A stretch of DNA of 64,000 bases from Theristus sp. LFF4_11. Taxonomy: Eukaryota; Nematoda; Chromadorea; Monhysterida; Xyalidae. The notes beneath the pieces are model-generated. The model was not told where the DNA came from, did not search any database, and saw nothing but the letters and a program-made list of their open reading frames with translations. Both the position numbers and the translations under genes were made by a program. The stretch is from positions 124,001-188,000 of the forward strand of contig JASANC010005464.1 in NCBI GenBank assembly GCA_030248135.1, given 5' to 3'. Below, piece after piece: positions 34,301 to 44,471 of the stretch (position 1 is its first letter; each line of letters starts with the position of its first letter).

Positions 34301-37300
34301 ACCGCGCACGGCGTAACGGTTATGTTTTTTTGAACATACCCATATGTTGTTGTCAGTTGAGAAACGTCGCACGCATAACGCGGTGATCTTGTTCAGATTG
34401 GCTCGTTCGGTAGACACGAGCAGCCAGTGAGAGGCATGTGTTGCATTGAAGACAAACTGGCCACGGTCGCAGACGACGGCACGCTGAAGGTGATGCACTT
34501 TTTTTAAATCAATGCAATTCAACTGAGAAATGAAACTGTATTTCGCAACATTTCCTCTTGCTTTACTTTGCCTGTGTTTTACGTCAGCAGGTGTGGAAGA
34601 CTGCCCTGGGCACCGTGACACGTCAATTGGCGTCAGTTGACGGGCATGGCAGCGACGTGCACGCCACTGCGGTTGCGGTGACGGCCGACCAGACGGTCTG
34701 CATTGTCGGCTACTCGACGGGCGTCCTGTGCTGCTACGAAGTGCACAGCAGCAACAGCGCACAGCGCTGGCAGTGCACGGTGGCGCAGTCGGTGCAGCAG
34801 CTGCTGCTCGTGGCAGACTCGCTGCTGCGTCACGTCACGGTCGTCTGCGACACCGATGTGCTCGTTAGTGCTGCTGTGAATTCCATTTGCGCACTGCTAC
34901 TGGCTTGCATCGTGCTCATCGGTGAAACGCAACCAAGCAGCACTGAGAAGTTGCTCAACTATTGTTTGTATTGGCGTTTGTTCCAACAGTGGCGTGTTGC
35001 ACTGCAGGTTCTCGACTACGCGAACAACGGGCAGCAAGTGGGCAGCCTGGACGTGCGCGACCTGGGCGTGGTCAGTTCGGTGAGCAGCACCGTTGAGTAC
35101 GCGGCAGTGTCGTTCCACTCGGGCGCTGTGTGTCTGTATGCGCTGATGGACGCACGCTGGCGACAACAACAACGGTGTGTGCTGTGCGTTCTGTGTGCTC
35201 GGTGGTCACACAGTGTTGTAGTGTGCCGATCGCCAGTACTGCTCGCCAATTCGACAGCAACCAGTTTGCCTGTTCAGAGTGCCACCGGTGCGCACGTTGC
35301 GTGGCGCCCACGATGGCCAGTGCACACAGCTGGCGTTGCACCCGAGCGAGTCACTCCGCTTGGCGTCGGTCGGTGTCGACAGGGTGCGTCGGCGTCGTCT
35401 TGTGTCCGTGTTGTTCCATTCAAACGGCTGCAATTTGCATTCCAATTTTGGGGTTTTCAAAAAACCTAGTGGTGCCATTCTTTCACGATCACTCACTGCT
35501 CTAATTTCAGGTGCATTTCAAAACCAAGTGATTCATTGATTCTGATTTTCAGAAGCTGGTCATCTGGAAGACCAGCCGTCTGCTGAAAGAGAAAGACGAT
35601 GCGGCCTCAGCGATGAACGTTGACGTTGACCAGGGCCACGTGGTCGTGCGTGGCGCACACCAGCACTGGATCAACTGTGTCGCGTTCTCGACCAGTCGAC
35701 CGTGGATTGTGAGTTAGCTGCTGTTGATGATGGCGATTGTTCGCCGTTAACACGACTGTAAATCACAGACAAGAATTCGGCTCAGTCAGTTCAACCAGCT
35801 CGATGCGGCCAATCAGATTTTTTAAACGCCAGAATGCACAAAATACAGAATGTGTTTTGCATTTGAACTGCAGTTGCGTTCGATTCTCAGGTGACAGGCG
35901 GCAACGACTGTCTACTGAAGCTCTGGCAGAGTGACAATGGTGCGCCCGTGGGCACACTGCACGTGCATTCGTCGCCAGTGATGCGTGTGCACTTTCAAGT
36001 TGGTTGCTTTCGCATGGCAAACGCCCTCTTTGTGTGCGCTGCAATTTATTATTGTATTGTGGATTTATTCAAACGTGTCCGGACTAAAATGACGTCATTT
36101 GCCTTAAAAACGCCTGTTTGTCAAAGTACAGACATTAAAATTTCAGTTTGGTGTAACTGATTCGACATTCACTATTTGTTTACGGGAAGAAATCGGCTAA
36201 ACGGACAGTCTGGTTTGCTGTGAACGGCAAGCGCATGTTTTGCGGCACATGACGTCATTTCAGTGGGAGACGTTTGAAAAATAGGTCATAGTATGTTGAT
36301 TGGCGCAATCAACAGAATGCAACAGCGCGCAAGTGGCTGACTGTGCTGTTTGTCGGACGACGCCGTGTGTTGCTTGCAGCGTGCGTGCGTCGCGTCGCTG
36401 TCAGCGAGTGGTGAGGCGTGCGTGTGCTCAGCGCACGGCGCTCTCGTCACCCGCGTTCAACGCTCCGACTGCACCAACATTTCGCTGGTGATCGGTGCAC
36501 AACAGCACGATCAACAACTGCACTGGGCCGTCATTCAAGAGCAGCAGATGGACGCGCAGCAAGCGCGCGCACCTCGCGGCACGGCGGCGGACGCGCCCAC
36601 GCGGGAGTGGCTGCGGCACAGTCTGCTCGCCACGACACACGCGGACGGCAGTACGACGCTGATGAACCCGTTCCAGGTACATTTGCGCAAACAGTGAACC
36701 TTACTAAAACTGCGAGAACAGCATGTAATCGAAGGCCAAGAAACTCAAACTGACATCTGTTGCTATCAGCGCCTTGCGGCAGAGGCAGACTGATTGATCA
36801 AACTTTGCAGATTATTTTGCTGACCGCAATTGCTCAAAAAGTAGTTTAACACGGTTGACACCGTTTGTGTTGCCTGTGACATTTGCAGGGCTGCGAAACT
36901 CAATGTGAAACGGTGAGCGACAGCGGCGTGCTGGCCGTGTGCGCCACGGACACGAGCGCCACGCAGCTGGTGACCAGTGACGCTGCGGGGGCACTGCGGT
37001 GGTACAACGTGCCTGCAACACAACAGCGCACGACCGACGCCACAAGTGCGCTGCTCTGTATGACGCTCAATGCTGACCGAACGCTGTGTGTCGTTGGAAT
37101 GCGGTAAGCGGCGTTGCAAAGTGCACGCGTTTGTTTCTCCCTCGAAACATATGCGCCCAATCGGTTCAGGCTGAAGTCCTAGTTTGAAGACTCAAATTAT
37201 AACTCCTGTTATAATAACACAGTGATGTCACAGTGCCACAAATAAACACACGGGTACATACGTTTGTGTGCATGGTGTCTGTGCAGCAACACTGTGTTTC

Positions 37301-40042
37301 AAATCGAGTACACTATCTTCAGACTGTCACTTTCGACAATGAAGCGTCCGAACGCTTGACTTTCAGCATATTTTATATACTCAGCAAACTTTTGAACAAC
37401 TCTGACATTGAATGACTCGTGGTGTTTCTCCTTTCAGCAACGGTCACGCACGTCTGTTTGCTGTTGACGACCTTTCCGGTTCGTGCAGAGAGTGGCGTGC
37501 GTCTGAGTACAGCATTCGTTCGGTGCTTTGGTTGAATGGAAGCACCCTGTTGACGCTGGACGATGCTGGCTGCATGCGCAGCTGGACGATCCGTGGTGAT
37601 GCTGATGCGATGCCGTGAGTGGCCAACAAACAAGCACTTTTGAAAACTGGCACTCCACATCAACATGATTCGGCCATCCAACAACACTGATTAGTGACTG
37701 CCACCGTTCATTGGTCACAGTATTGCGCAGGCTTGCATTGGTGCCTGCGTCGAGCGTCACAGTGCCACTGGCGCGCAGTGTGCACGCACTGGACGCAGCA
37801 CGCACGGGCACGCACTCGCACGTGCTGCTGCGGTCGTGGCACACTGAGCAGTTCATGGTGAACAAGCTCGCATTCGGCACAGAGCCTGCGCAGAGCCTGC
37901 AGCACGCCGAGTTTGTGGCGGTGCGCGAGACTCGCTTTGCACCGAGCAAACAACACCGTCGTCACGTGCTGCTACTACCAGTCGACACGCTACAGGCACG
38001 AGCCAAGGTGCTTGCTGGCCTTGTGTTGTTACGCAACCAAACTGACAATGGAAGTGAATCACGTGAAACGGTGCAATCGATTGACTTGCAGTACGTTTGC
38101 GAGCCGCAGACGCCAGTTGTGTCGTGCGTGCAGTTCACGTCACCAACACCAACGCACACGTTCTTGCGCTGTAAAGGGGCGTCTGTGAGCGCGTGCACTG
38201 CGTGGCCAACGCGCACGACCAGTGACGGCCAGCAAACGCTGGTCGCCGTCGGCACCTGCCACGGACGTCTGCATCTCATTTGGCTGTATCGCACGCGCAC
38301 ACAGGCAATCGTGCACGTGAATGTGAGTGAAGTGAAAATGCATGTGAACCAGCACGTGACGGCAAGCACTGTTGTGATTTGTGTGGCCAGGCTCATTCGG
38401 ACGCAGTGGTGGAGGTGCTCGCCATTGGTGGGGGCGAACGGCCACGTGCGCTGGTGACAGTCGGTGAAGAACGCCTGTTGAAAGTGTGGACGCTTGCTGC
38501 TGACTGCAAACAACTGCAGCTGGTACGTGCGTACATCGCCCTGTGTTGTCGTTTGCTTTGTGTATTGCCGATGTATCAATCATAATGTGTTATCATTCAT
38601 TGCTCTATCGTGCGGTCACCGTTTGCATACAGTCCCTTTTTCTCTGCGCATTCAACAATTCTTCCCGTTGAAATCACGCCGGCTCACCAGTTACGCACTT
38701 CAGAGTGAACGTTCTGATGAGCGTTCGCTGTGTCTCTGTGCGTTGTGCCCCCCACCCAACCGCAGCGCATTGCATTGCGGTCAGTCATCAACACGCTCGT
38801 TTGCGTCTAATTCAAACCATGATGTTGTAATCTACGTCAATTGTCTACATTTTACACATGTAACGTATAATAATCGCTGGTCAATTGACAAAAGAGAATG
38901 AGAATTTTGAATTGATCCGTCTTGTGAAATGTGCGTGCGCGCGTTTTCGTTCGTTCTCTCTTGGAAACGACCGCGCAAAAATGTGTTACGTGGTCAGTGG
39001 TGACAAACGTGCGCACACACGATGTGCACAAGTGTCTGCGCCTGCCGCCGTGTGCGTCGTACATGCACTGGGCTGCGTGCGCGGTTTAGCGATTTCGTGT
39101 GACTTTGGAGGATCGCGCTGACCGCAGGACAACCGCTGAATGTCTGTGGTGACATTGTGCTGCGCTTTGTGAATGACCGACGTTGCACACAGTGCACGCT
39201 GCCTTGGTGATGCGCCACGCCGTTCGTACTCCACTAATAATACGTTACGTTACGTTGGTTGAAATTACGCATTCCGGTCTCTCTTGAGTGCACTGCCAAT
39301 TTCAAATATAGCCCTTTGACAGCTTTCAATGACATATCGCAATTATATGTCGTCCCGTCTATAACTGTATTGTTCATTGCAAGTGTGCAATTTTCGAAGA
39401 AACGTGTCACACAGTTCAAACCCCTAAATTTCAACTCCGCCTATTTCATTGTTGTTCAAAGTGTGCAAGGTGGTATGCTTGAACGTTGTCGGGCATTATC
39501 TTAAAACGCAGTGGCAATATATTGATAATAGAATACTTGCAAACGTTTTTGACCGATGGACCCTGTTTTTACCATAGTTGTCAACCCAACACCAAAACTA
39601 AATACAATGACTGCAATTCCGAGGTCAATTCATGCAGCAAACATTAAACGTAATCGCTGAGCTTGAGAAAACATTCAAAGAACAATGCAAGTGGGAATGA
39701 GTTTGACGTTACAAATGGCGCATGTTGTTGAGCGGCATTCATGAAATATGTAGCTACGCGGTCAGTAAATAGTGCTTCATGAATGCCCCTTTACAGATCG
39801 GGTGTTACGAACTGCCTAGTCGTCCCACGGTGGCAGCACTGGGCGCAATGGCAACAGCAAACAATGGGCACACGTGGGCTACAGTGTTGCTGGGTGATGC
39901 ACATGGGCACGTGCAGTTGCTGCATGCGCACGTTGATGCGTTCGTGCAGCAGGACAGCAACGACAGCGACAGCGACATCACCACCACTGACTCAACGAGT
40001 GATGACGATTCGCGTGTTGATATTGAGGCGCTGTTTGATTGA
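22396..40042 (+). CDS. TEP1-like telomerase/vault protein (TROVE-vWA-DUF4062-NACHT-WD40)
   Basis: Homologue of telomerase-associated protein 1, the vertebrate vault and telomerase RNA-binding protein. Domains lie in the family order: an unconserved N-terminus (22396-23307); TROVE/vWA RNA-binding module (23444-28495); DUF4062 (28724-29155); NACHT ATPase (30191-31241); and about 7 kb of WD40 repeats (33128-40042). Diagnostic strings include 'WDSSRAGKRMK', 'LPYMAMLRN', 'RQFPFRF', 'VFVSSTFRDMQSERN', 'DLRWGVT', Walker A 'GEPGEGKTA' and Walker B 'VRVLVVIDG'. About 48 exons give some 2800 residues, comparable to the human protein (about 2600). The stop is at 40040-40042. Most introns are 60-110 nt; a few are swollen by repeats. 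Some junctions remain uncertain (near 28100-28245, 29397, 30796 and 31242-31300). I saw no inactivating mutation that must disrupt the frame. Confidence 0.9.
25035..25500. repeat. 38-bp tandem satellite, about 12 copies
   Basis: Unit of 38 bp running 'gaccgcaagaatcaccgaca' then 'gatcaccgtataggacac'. The inner copies are nearly identical and the outer ones diverge ('gaatgtgaaac' variants on the left, 'cgctagaatcacccatag' on the right). Homogeneous inner copies suggest recent expansion. Confidence 0.93.
26140..26235. repeat. 30-bp triple repeat
   Basis: Three copies of a 30-bp unit containing 'ctcggattcatttccgagac', itself an imperfect palindrome (ctcgg...ccgag). Lies just downstream of the TATA-like motif inside the composite element. 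Confidence 0.85.
26236..26540 (+). repeat. G-rich, strand-biased tract
   Basis: About 300 bases almost free of runs of C, with many G-runs of 3-10 on the plus strand (for example 'gggggtgggggggcaggggc'). It fits the pattern of multiple potential G-quadruplexes. The flanks are AT-rich. Confidence 0.85.
27006..28495 (+). other. TEP1 linker and vWA-like module exons
   Basis: Exons 27006-27129, 27296-27476, 27559-27711 and 27873-28495. A basic linker leads into 'ERYKHALDNALKVA' and 'PGRTLVFCDVTAG', the strand that carries the metal-site motif in vWA domains (here DVTAG, so the MIDAS looks imperfect, as it does in the family). It continues with 'ILLGLMCKYASES', 'DNVLLLGTAVND' and 'YLKGYSDQLLRYVVERG'. 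The last exon reads open throughout, but 28150-28242 has no counterpart in the family. It may contain an unrecognised intron. Confidence 0.75.
28545..28640 (+). repeat. Dispersed ~95-bp repeat, copy 2 (TEP1 intron)
   Basis: Shares with 1200-1295 the blocks 'aactgtgaatca', 'gattggctgc', 'gaattgca', 'actgattg' and 'cagctcgatgca'. Lies in TEP1 intron 28496-28723. A shorter relative with 'ccagctcgatgcggccaatcag' shortened forms is near 35790 in another TEP1 intron. Confidence 0.6.
28724..33024 (+). other. TEP1 DUF4062 and NACHT ATPase exons
   Basis: DUF4062: exons 28724-28921 ('VRVFVSSTFRDMQSERN', 'ICPVDLRWGVTQKQ') and 29053-29155 ('ADVLVAFIGRRYGHRP'), then 29234-~29397, 29830-29940 and 30012-30126 ('YDATWAGVIEGMP'). 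NACHT: 30191-30394 (Walker A GEPGEGKTA), 30606-~30796, 30873-31026 (Walker B), 31125-31241 and ~31300-31470 ('FDNQMNALVLKRQ', 'LYLRVACKFLRLY'). A helical region follows in 31580-31715, 31830-32046, 32129-32229, 32317-32388, 32485-32705 and 32856-33024. The acceptor near 31285-31300 is unclear, because no AG lies in the expected phase just before 'VRSHLSHFGKALSERV'. Confidence 0.8.
33034..33120 (+). mobile_element. 87-bp hairpin element filling a TEP1 intron
   Basis: Starts 'ggggcattcatgaa' and ends with the inverted 'ttcatgatggccgc'. An inner inverted pair (catttagtga / gtcactaaatg) extends the stem. The enclosing intron is 33025-33127 (103 nt), so only about 9 nt at the 5' side (gtaacttag) and 7 nt at the 3' side (tttacag) are not element. 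A related copy is at 39732-39791. Confidence 0.75.
36054..36290 (+). mobile_element. 237-bp MITE, copy 2 (TEP1 intron)
   Basis: Inverted relative to 11351-11588 with near-complete collinearity. Terminal inverted blocks: 'aaatgacgtcat' near the left end and 'atgacgtcattt' near the right, each preceded or followed by an 'aaacgt' motif. Located in TEP1 intron 35999-36379, which it enlarges to 381 nt. Confidence 0.8.
38523..39796. other. Last TEP1 intron, 1.27 kb
   Basis: Long intron before the terminal exon. No homologous exon is seen. It ends with the 60-bp hairpin element directly before the acceptor. Confidence 0.55.
39732..39791 (+). mobile_element. 60-bp hairpin element at a TEP1 3' splice site
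   Basis: 'gcggcattcatgaa' at the left and 'ttcatgaatgcccc' at the right, with the inner block 'agctacgcg' and 'cagtaaatagtgcttcatga' shared with the copy at 33034-33120. It is followed at once by 'tttacag' and the last TEP1 exon (39797), the same context as the first copy. Confidence 0.7.
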
Positions 40043-42640
40043 ATGCTCATCTGGAACATTGTGCTTTCTGTCATTCCGTGACAACGCTTCAGCACATTTG
40101 TTTGCTTCTCATGTGTTCTGGTCCCAGCAGAGTTTGCCTTGTTCATTCCACTAACATGTTGTGGTCATCGAACATAAATCATAGTAATGTTAACCATTCC
40201 ACATCATGTCACGTTACAGTGTGCACTAACAGTGTTGCAACAGTTTTTACAGCTGTTTTTTCGCAGTTATTGCCTGTCATATGTTTCGAATTTGTTGTTG
40301 ACGAATTTTTCTGGTTTCTTTGACTGGTGCAGCGGGGTGTTCGGTAGCAGTGTCGTGTCTAGTTTGATTCATGATTTACTTTCTCAATACACGTGCGTGT
40401 AATACAGGTTTAGTGATACAGACTTGCCTGGCTATTCTTGTTAGTCTGTGTGTGTGCGTTTTTTTAATAAATGGCTGTTTTTTTACTTTTATTTATGACG
40501 TTGCTCTAAATTGTCAAAAAATGTTCCGCGTGTGCAGTTTTACGTCTGCAAAATGTTGTTTATTGTTGTGATTGTGATTTCGATAATTTTCGATTGTTCT
40601 CTCAATCGCGTGTTGCTCTTTTTCACTCGCCGCCAGTTTCGACGAATAATAAGCAATGTCTGGCAAAAAGCTGACCCAAATTACTTGTGTGATGTGCATT
40701 ACATACTTGTTAAGTTCTCTCGTTCATATAGTTGCTGCCTTAAATTTTGACCTGTTCGTTTTGCGACGAACACCGAAAAAACAGTTGCATGCGCTCGTAA
40801 TGGAGATAAAGCTGTTCATTACGTTCAATGTTTCAACATTGTTATTACAATGCCGTTTGCGTTGCTTTCAGTGATACTGTCGCTTTATTTGCAGTTTACA
40901 CGAAATATTGTTCTATACTATTTTGGTGTTTGTGTTTTAGTGAGTCATATTTGAACAGTGTCGAAGTCGATCTTGTGACTTTGACAATCTCTAGAAATAA
41001 ATCCGTATGTAACAAAACTGAGTCGTGCCGTGCATTTATTTCATTGCAAGTTGTGGTGGCTTGAAAAATCGTTTCACACGAATTCAGCGAAACGGTAAAT
41101 TTCATAAATCGTTTTTTTTTGACGAGTTGCAAAAAGTTGCTGACTGAATCCGTTGACAAGAGAACTGTGTACATTTGTAGATGCAACAAAAACATTCGAA
41201 GTTGAACTGAATGCATTGATTGATTAACGTAAAATGTTCGTTGATTTGGTGGCAGTGTGCATGTACAGTGCGCACTTTTTACAGTTGTACAGTGGGAATT
41301 CCATTGAATTAACCCAAATTTCCACAATGATCGTGTGCATTCTTCGGAATGCCCGGCGGCAGGCGGATACACGCGCGCGCGCGGGACGCTGCCTCTCAGC
41401 GATCAACAACAAAAATTGTTTTCGGCAGATATTGATCTTTTTTTATTGCTGGCGACAACGCGCGAACGTTCAACGTGTCTCATGATCAAACATTCCGTGC
41501 GTTTGTGTGAAGAGTCTCTGTCTGTCTGGTGCGGTTTTTTTCATTGTGTGCATTTTTTTCTGTTATCGCGGTACGAAATCGCAAAGGGTTTCTCCCGTGC
41601 AACTTCCTGCGAATCGCTTATCACATGAGAGTTTTGCATATTGTAAGAGCAGATTCCATACATAACCGTTTTCGGTGAAAGATTCGGAAATAGTTCCATG
41701 AGGTTACTGTCGTTCGGTACTGTTCCTTAAAAACAACCCCCAAGAGTTATCCCATGCAACAACTTTCCGAACAATCAAAAGGCCACACAGACAATTCTTT
41801 AGAAGTTTTAACGATTTTATTGAAATGTCAACATACACGTATCGATTACACGGCTACATGGTTTTTAGCGATTTTATTTCTTTTTTCGATAAAAGGCGAA
41901 AAACGTCGAAAACTGCGAAAAAAAACACGGTTACTACACCGCACTTGCTTTGATGAATAAACACGTGACTCAAGCAAAAAAAAACAAAACGAGTTGGTGT
42001 CAACATTTGTAGAATGAACTCCAAATGAGAACAAGTTTGTTTAATTGAAGGGTTGCATTTGGTTGTACGAGAAAAAATGGCAGTTCAGAATCTGGAAATC
42101 GTATAAATGCTAACAGCCGTGTAAATGCAAGAATGGTGGTCAGTATTGTTTTGGGGCGGTCAATGACAACAACACTGGGCGAGGTTGCTGCCGGCAACTG
42201 ACGCAAACACAAATAATAAGACACACTCTAATAAACTATGCAACAAAAGAGCAATTGGAAAGGCAAAATTACAGTGCACACAAATGAGAACGTACAGTAT
42301 TTAAAAAAAGTACAGTGCTGTCGCTGTTAGGTTGACCAGACCAGAAACATCTTCAATGAAAGACAGATAGCAAATTTGGTTTTCGAGCTATGAAAGCTAT
42401 GGTGAGTTGGGCATAGTTGATTGGGCTTGGGTGCAAATCACAATGGTAGAATCTGTTGCATGCTGAAGAAATTGCTGAAGGTGTTGTGCTTATTGTTGAC
42501 AGCAGCAGTAATTGAATGTTGATGTTGTGGTTGAGCGTTGAAGACACCGTGCGATGCGGTGCTCTGCCGACACTGATAATTCTCAAAAAGATACAGAAAG
42601 ACAGAGATGAGAGCGGTGCGCAGCAGCTGCAACTGTTCGT
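40043..42640. other. Convergent intergenic region between TEP1 and collagen
   Basis: TEP1 (plus) and the collagen (minus) converge here. The region is AT-rich, with a candidate TEP1 polyadenylation signal and no recognisable exon or RNA gene. A short CG-repeat run ('cgcgcgcgcggg') lies near 41373. Confidence 0.55.
40466..40471 (+). terminator. Candidate polyadenylation signal of TEP1
   Basis: AATAAA 424 nt after the TEP1 stop, followed by T-rich sequence. First canonical hexamer downstream of the gene. Confidence 0.45.
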
Positions 42641-44447
42641 TTATCGTCTCGTGCCGTCCTCGAAGAAGACACCACCATCCAACGCGCAGTATTTCGGGCA
42701 GATACCCTTCTCGCCCTGAGGACCCGGAGGTCCAGGTGGGCCCTGTGGACCCGGTTGTCCATCGGCGCCCGGTGGACCCGGTGGTCCCTTTGGTCCCTTG
42801 GGGCCAGGCGGACCTGGCTCGCCGTCGCGGCCCGGCTCGCCGGGGGGTCCGGGTGGGCCTTTCGGTCCTGGATCTCCGGGCTCTCCTGGTGGTCCTGGTC
42901 TGAGGGGCTAAAAATCAAAGATCAGTCTTGCGTTCATATAATTTTTGTCACCGTACTGAAAATGATGAACAAAATAAAAATGCATAAAACAGACCTCGTC
43001 CTGTGCTGGGGTGCCTGGGTCTCCAGGTGGTCCATCCGGTCCGGGCTCTCCGGGGGGTCCGGGCGGGCCTTTCGGGCCTGGTTTCCCTGGTGGTGCATCT
43101 TGTCCGGGGCGGCCTGGGGCGCCTGCATCTCCGGGGTCGCCTGAAAAACACAAGCAGAAGTAAAGTTTTGCCGCCGAAACGACGATAAATCTCAGCATTC
43201 AAACTAATATGAATTTTATGTGTTGAGTTGCACATGGCACCTGAATATCGAAAGTATCAAGATTATTACAGCGCATAACCGTGCATATTTCCATGTGCGC
43301 ATGTGTGTGTTTATGTTTATGTTTCATCATTGTCCCATTGACCGAGCAAACACACGGATTTCAAGTTTCCAACGCCTGCTCTTTGGTAACCGTCTTATCG
43401 AGCAAAAGAAACATCACAGTTGTAAAACTATGAAATTCGTGTGTGCGTGTGATTGATTAGTTGTACGGCAAACATGACGGTGTGTGTGTGCGTGCTATAA
43501 AAGCGTAAAAGCGTTGCATCTGTAACAGTGCTGTATCTGTTCCGTTGTTGTTTGTTACAGGTTTCATGTACAACATCAGAACGCATTACAACCAAATCCA
43601 GCGTGTAATCAGTGTGTAAACAAAACGACATCATGGCACACGAACCGGGCGCTCCTGGCGGTCCGGGCGGGCCTGGTGGGCCAGCGGGGCACGGTTTGCA
43701 CGGCGGCGGTGTTGACGGCTCGCACGGCGGCTGTGGCGGTTTGCCGGGCAGACCGGGCATGCCTGGCGCTCCGGGCTTGCCGGGACGACCCGGTTTGCCG
43801 GGGGCACCCGCTGGACCCTGTGGCCCGGGAAGGCAGCAACCTGCAAAAACAACGTTAAACTCATTAGTCAACATATAGCAGTTCGCATGGTTTTACTTCA
43901 TTGGGCGCCTAGTCTTCGGCGCTAGCAACTGTAAAAACAACAATGGAATGGCAACAGAGTGATGACTTGCGACTGACCTTCACATCGCACATCCACCGGT
44001 GCGTTCACAGCGGCTGATCCACCGTACGCATTCGGTGCTTGTCGCGCCGTTCGGTTGTGATGTGTTGGCACTTCCTTCAGATGATTCACCTCAGACCAGA
44101 TATCTTTTGCCGAACCCTGAAAATGTCAACTGATTGTAACATGGATCCGTAAATATGGTCGTAGTTTTTTAGACTCAGATGTTGGCGTGTCCAATGACTA
44201 ATAGGTAAGTATCCTATTTTTCTTCACAGAACCAGAAACTGGAGTTGAAATGGAAACTGGAGTTTGAGTGTGCGAAGCCGACCTTGCAGAATTTCATTTC
44301 GTGGTGCATTTGTCTGCGCACATGTTGCACATAGTTGTAAACCATAGGCAGCGTTACACACACACTCAGTACGGCCACCACTGAGAATGTGACGGCCGAA
44401 TAGGCCACAAACTTATAAGCCTTGATACGGCTGTCCACCTCCAACAT
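42641..44447 (-). CDS. Nematode cuticle collagen
   Basis: Secreted structural protein of the cuticle. Five exons on the minus strand join in phase: 44447-44283, 44116-43978, 43840-43646, 43140-42995, 42907-42641, giving 303 aa. Residues 1-55 form the nematode cuticle collagen N domain ([19 protein letters not shown]...), with one signal-anchor helix. Exon 2 contains 'TARQAP', next to a possible subtilisin-like cleavage site. Gly-X-Y stretches are interrupted by Cys clusters (CCLPGPQG, then C and C-x2-C around '[14 protein letters not shown]'). The protein ends '[20 protein letters not shown]' followed by a short basic tail, the common C-terminal box with two Cys. The ATG at 44447 lies 23 nt after an acceptor (44470), suggesting spliced-leader trans-splicing. 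Which collagen subgroup it belongs to is not decided. Confidence 0.96.
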
Positions 44448-44471
44448 GATTATGTTGCTGTGAGGTTTCTC

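Larger units (their letters stand above)
33128..40042 (+). other. TEP1 WD40 repeat exons
   Basis: At least a dozen WD40-type repeats in exons 33128-33398, 33472-33610, 33679-33804, 33894-33999, 34199-34318, 34397-34489, 34591-34863, 35008-35174, 35278-35383, 35553-35708, 35891-35998, 36380-36676, 36889-37103, 37438-37614, ~37731-38007, 38092-38322, 38391-38522 and 39797-40042. Typical repeat ends are 'LIVWQL', 'GRICHWN', 'DAAVRLHDM', 'GEIRLWS', 'KLVIWK', 'CLLKLWQ', 'GALRWYN' and 'RLLKVWT'. The last exon ends with 'LLGDAHGHVQLLH', matching the end of the vertebrate protein, plus an acidic Asp/Ser tail. Confidence 0.85.
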
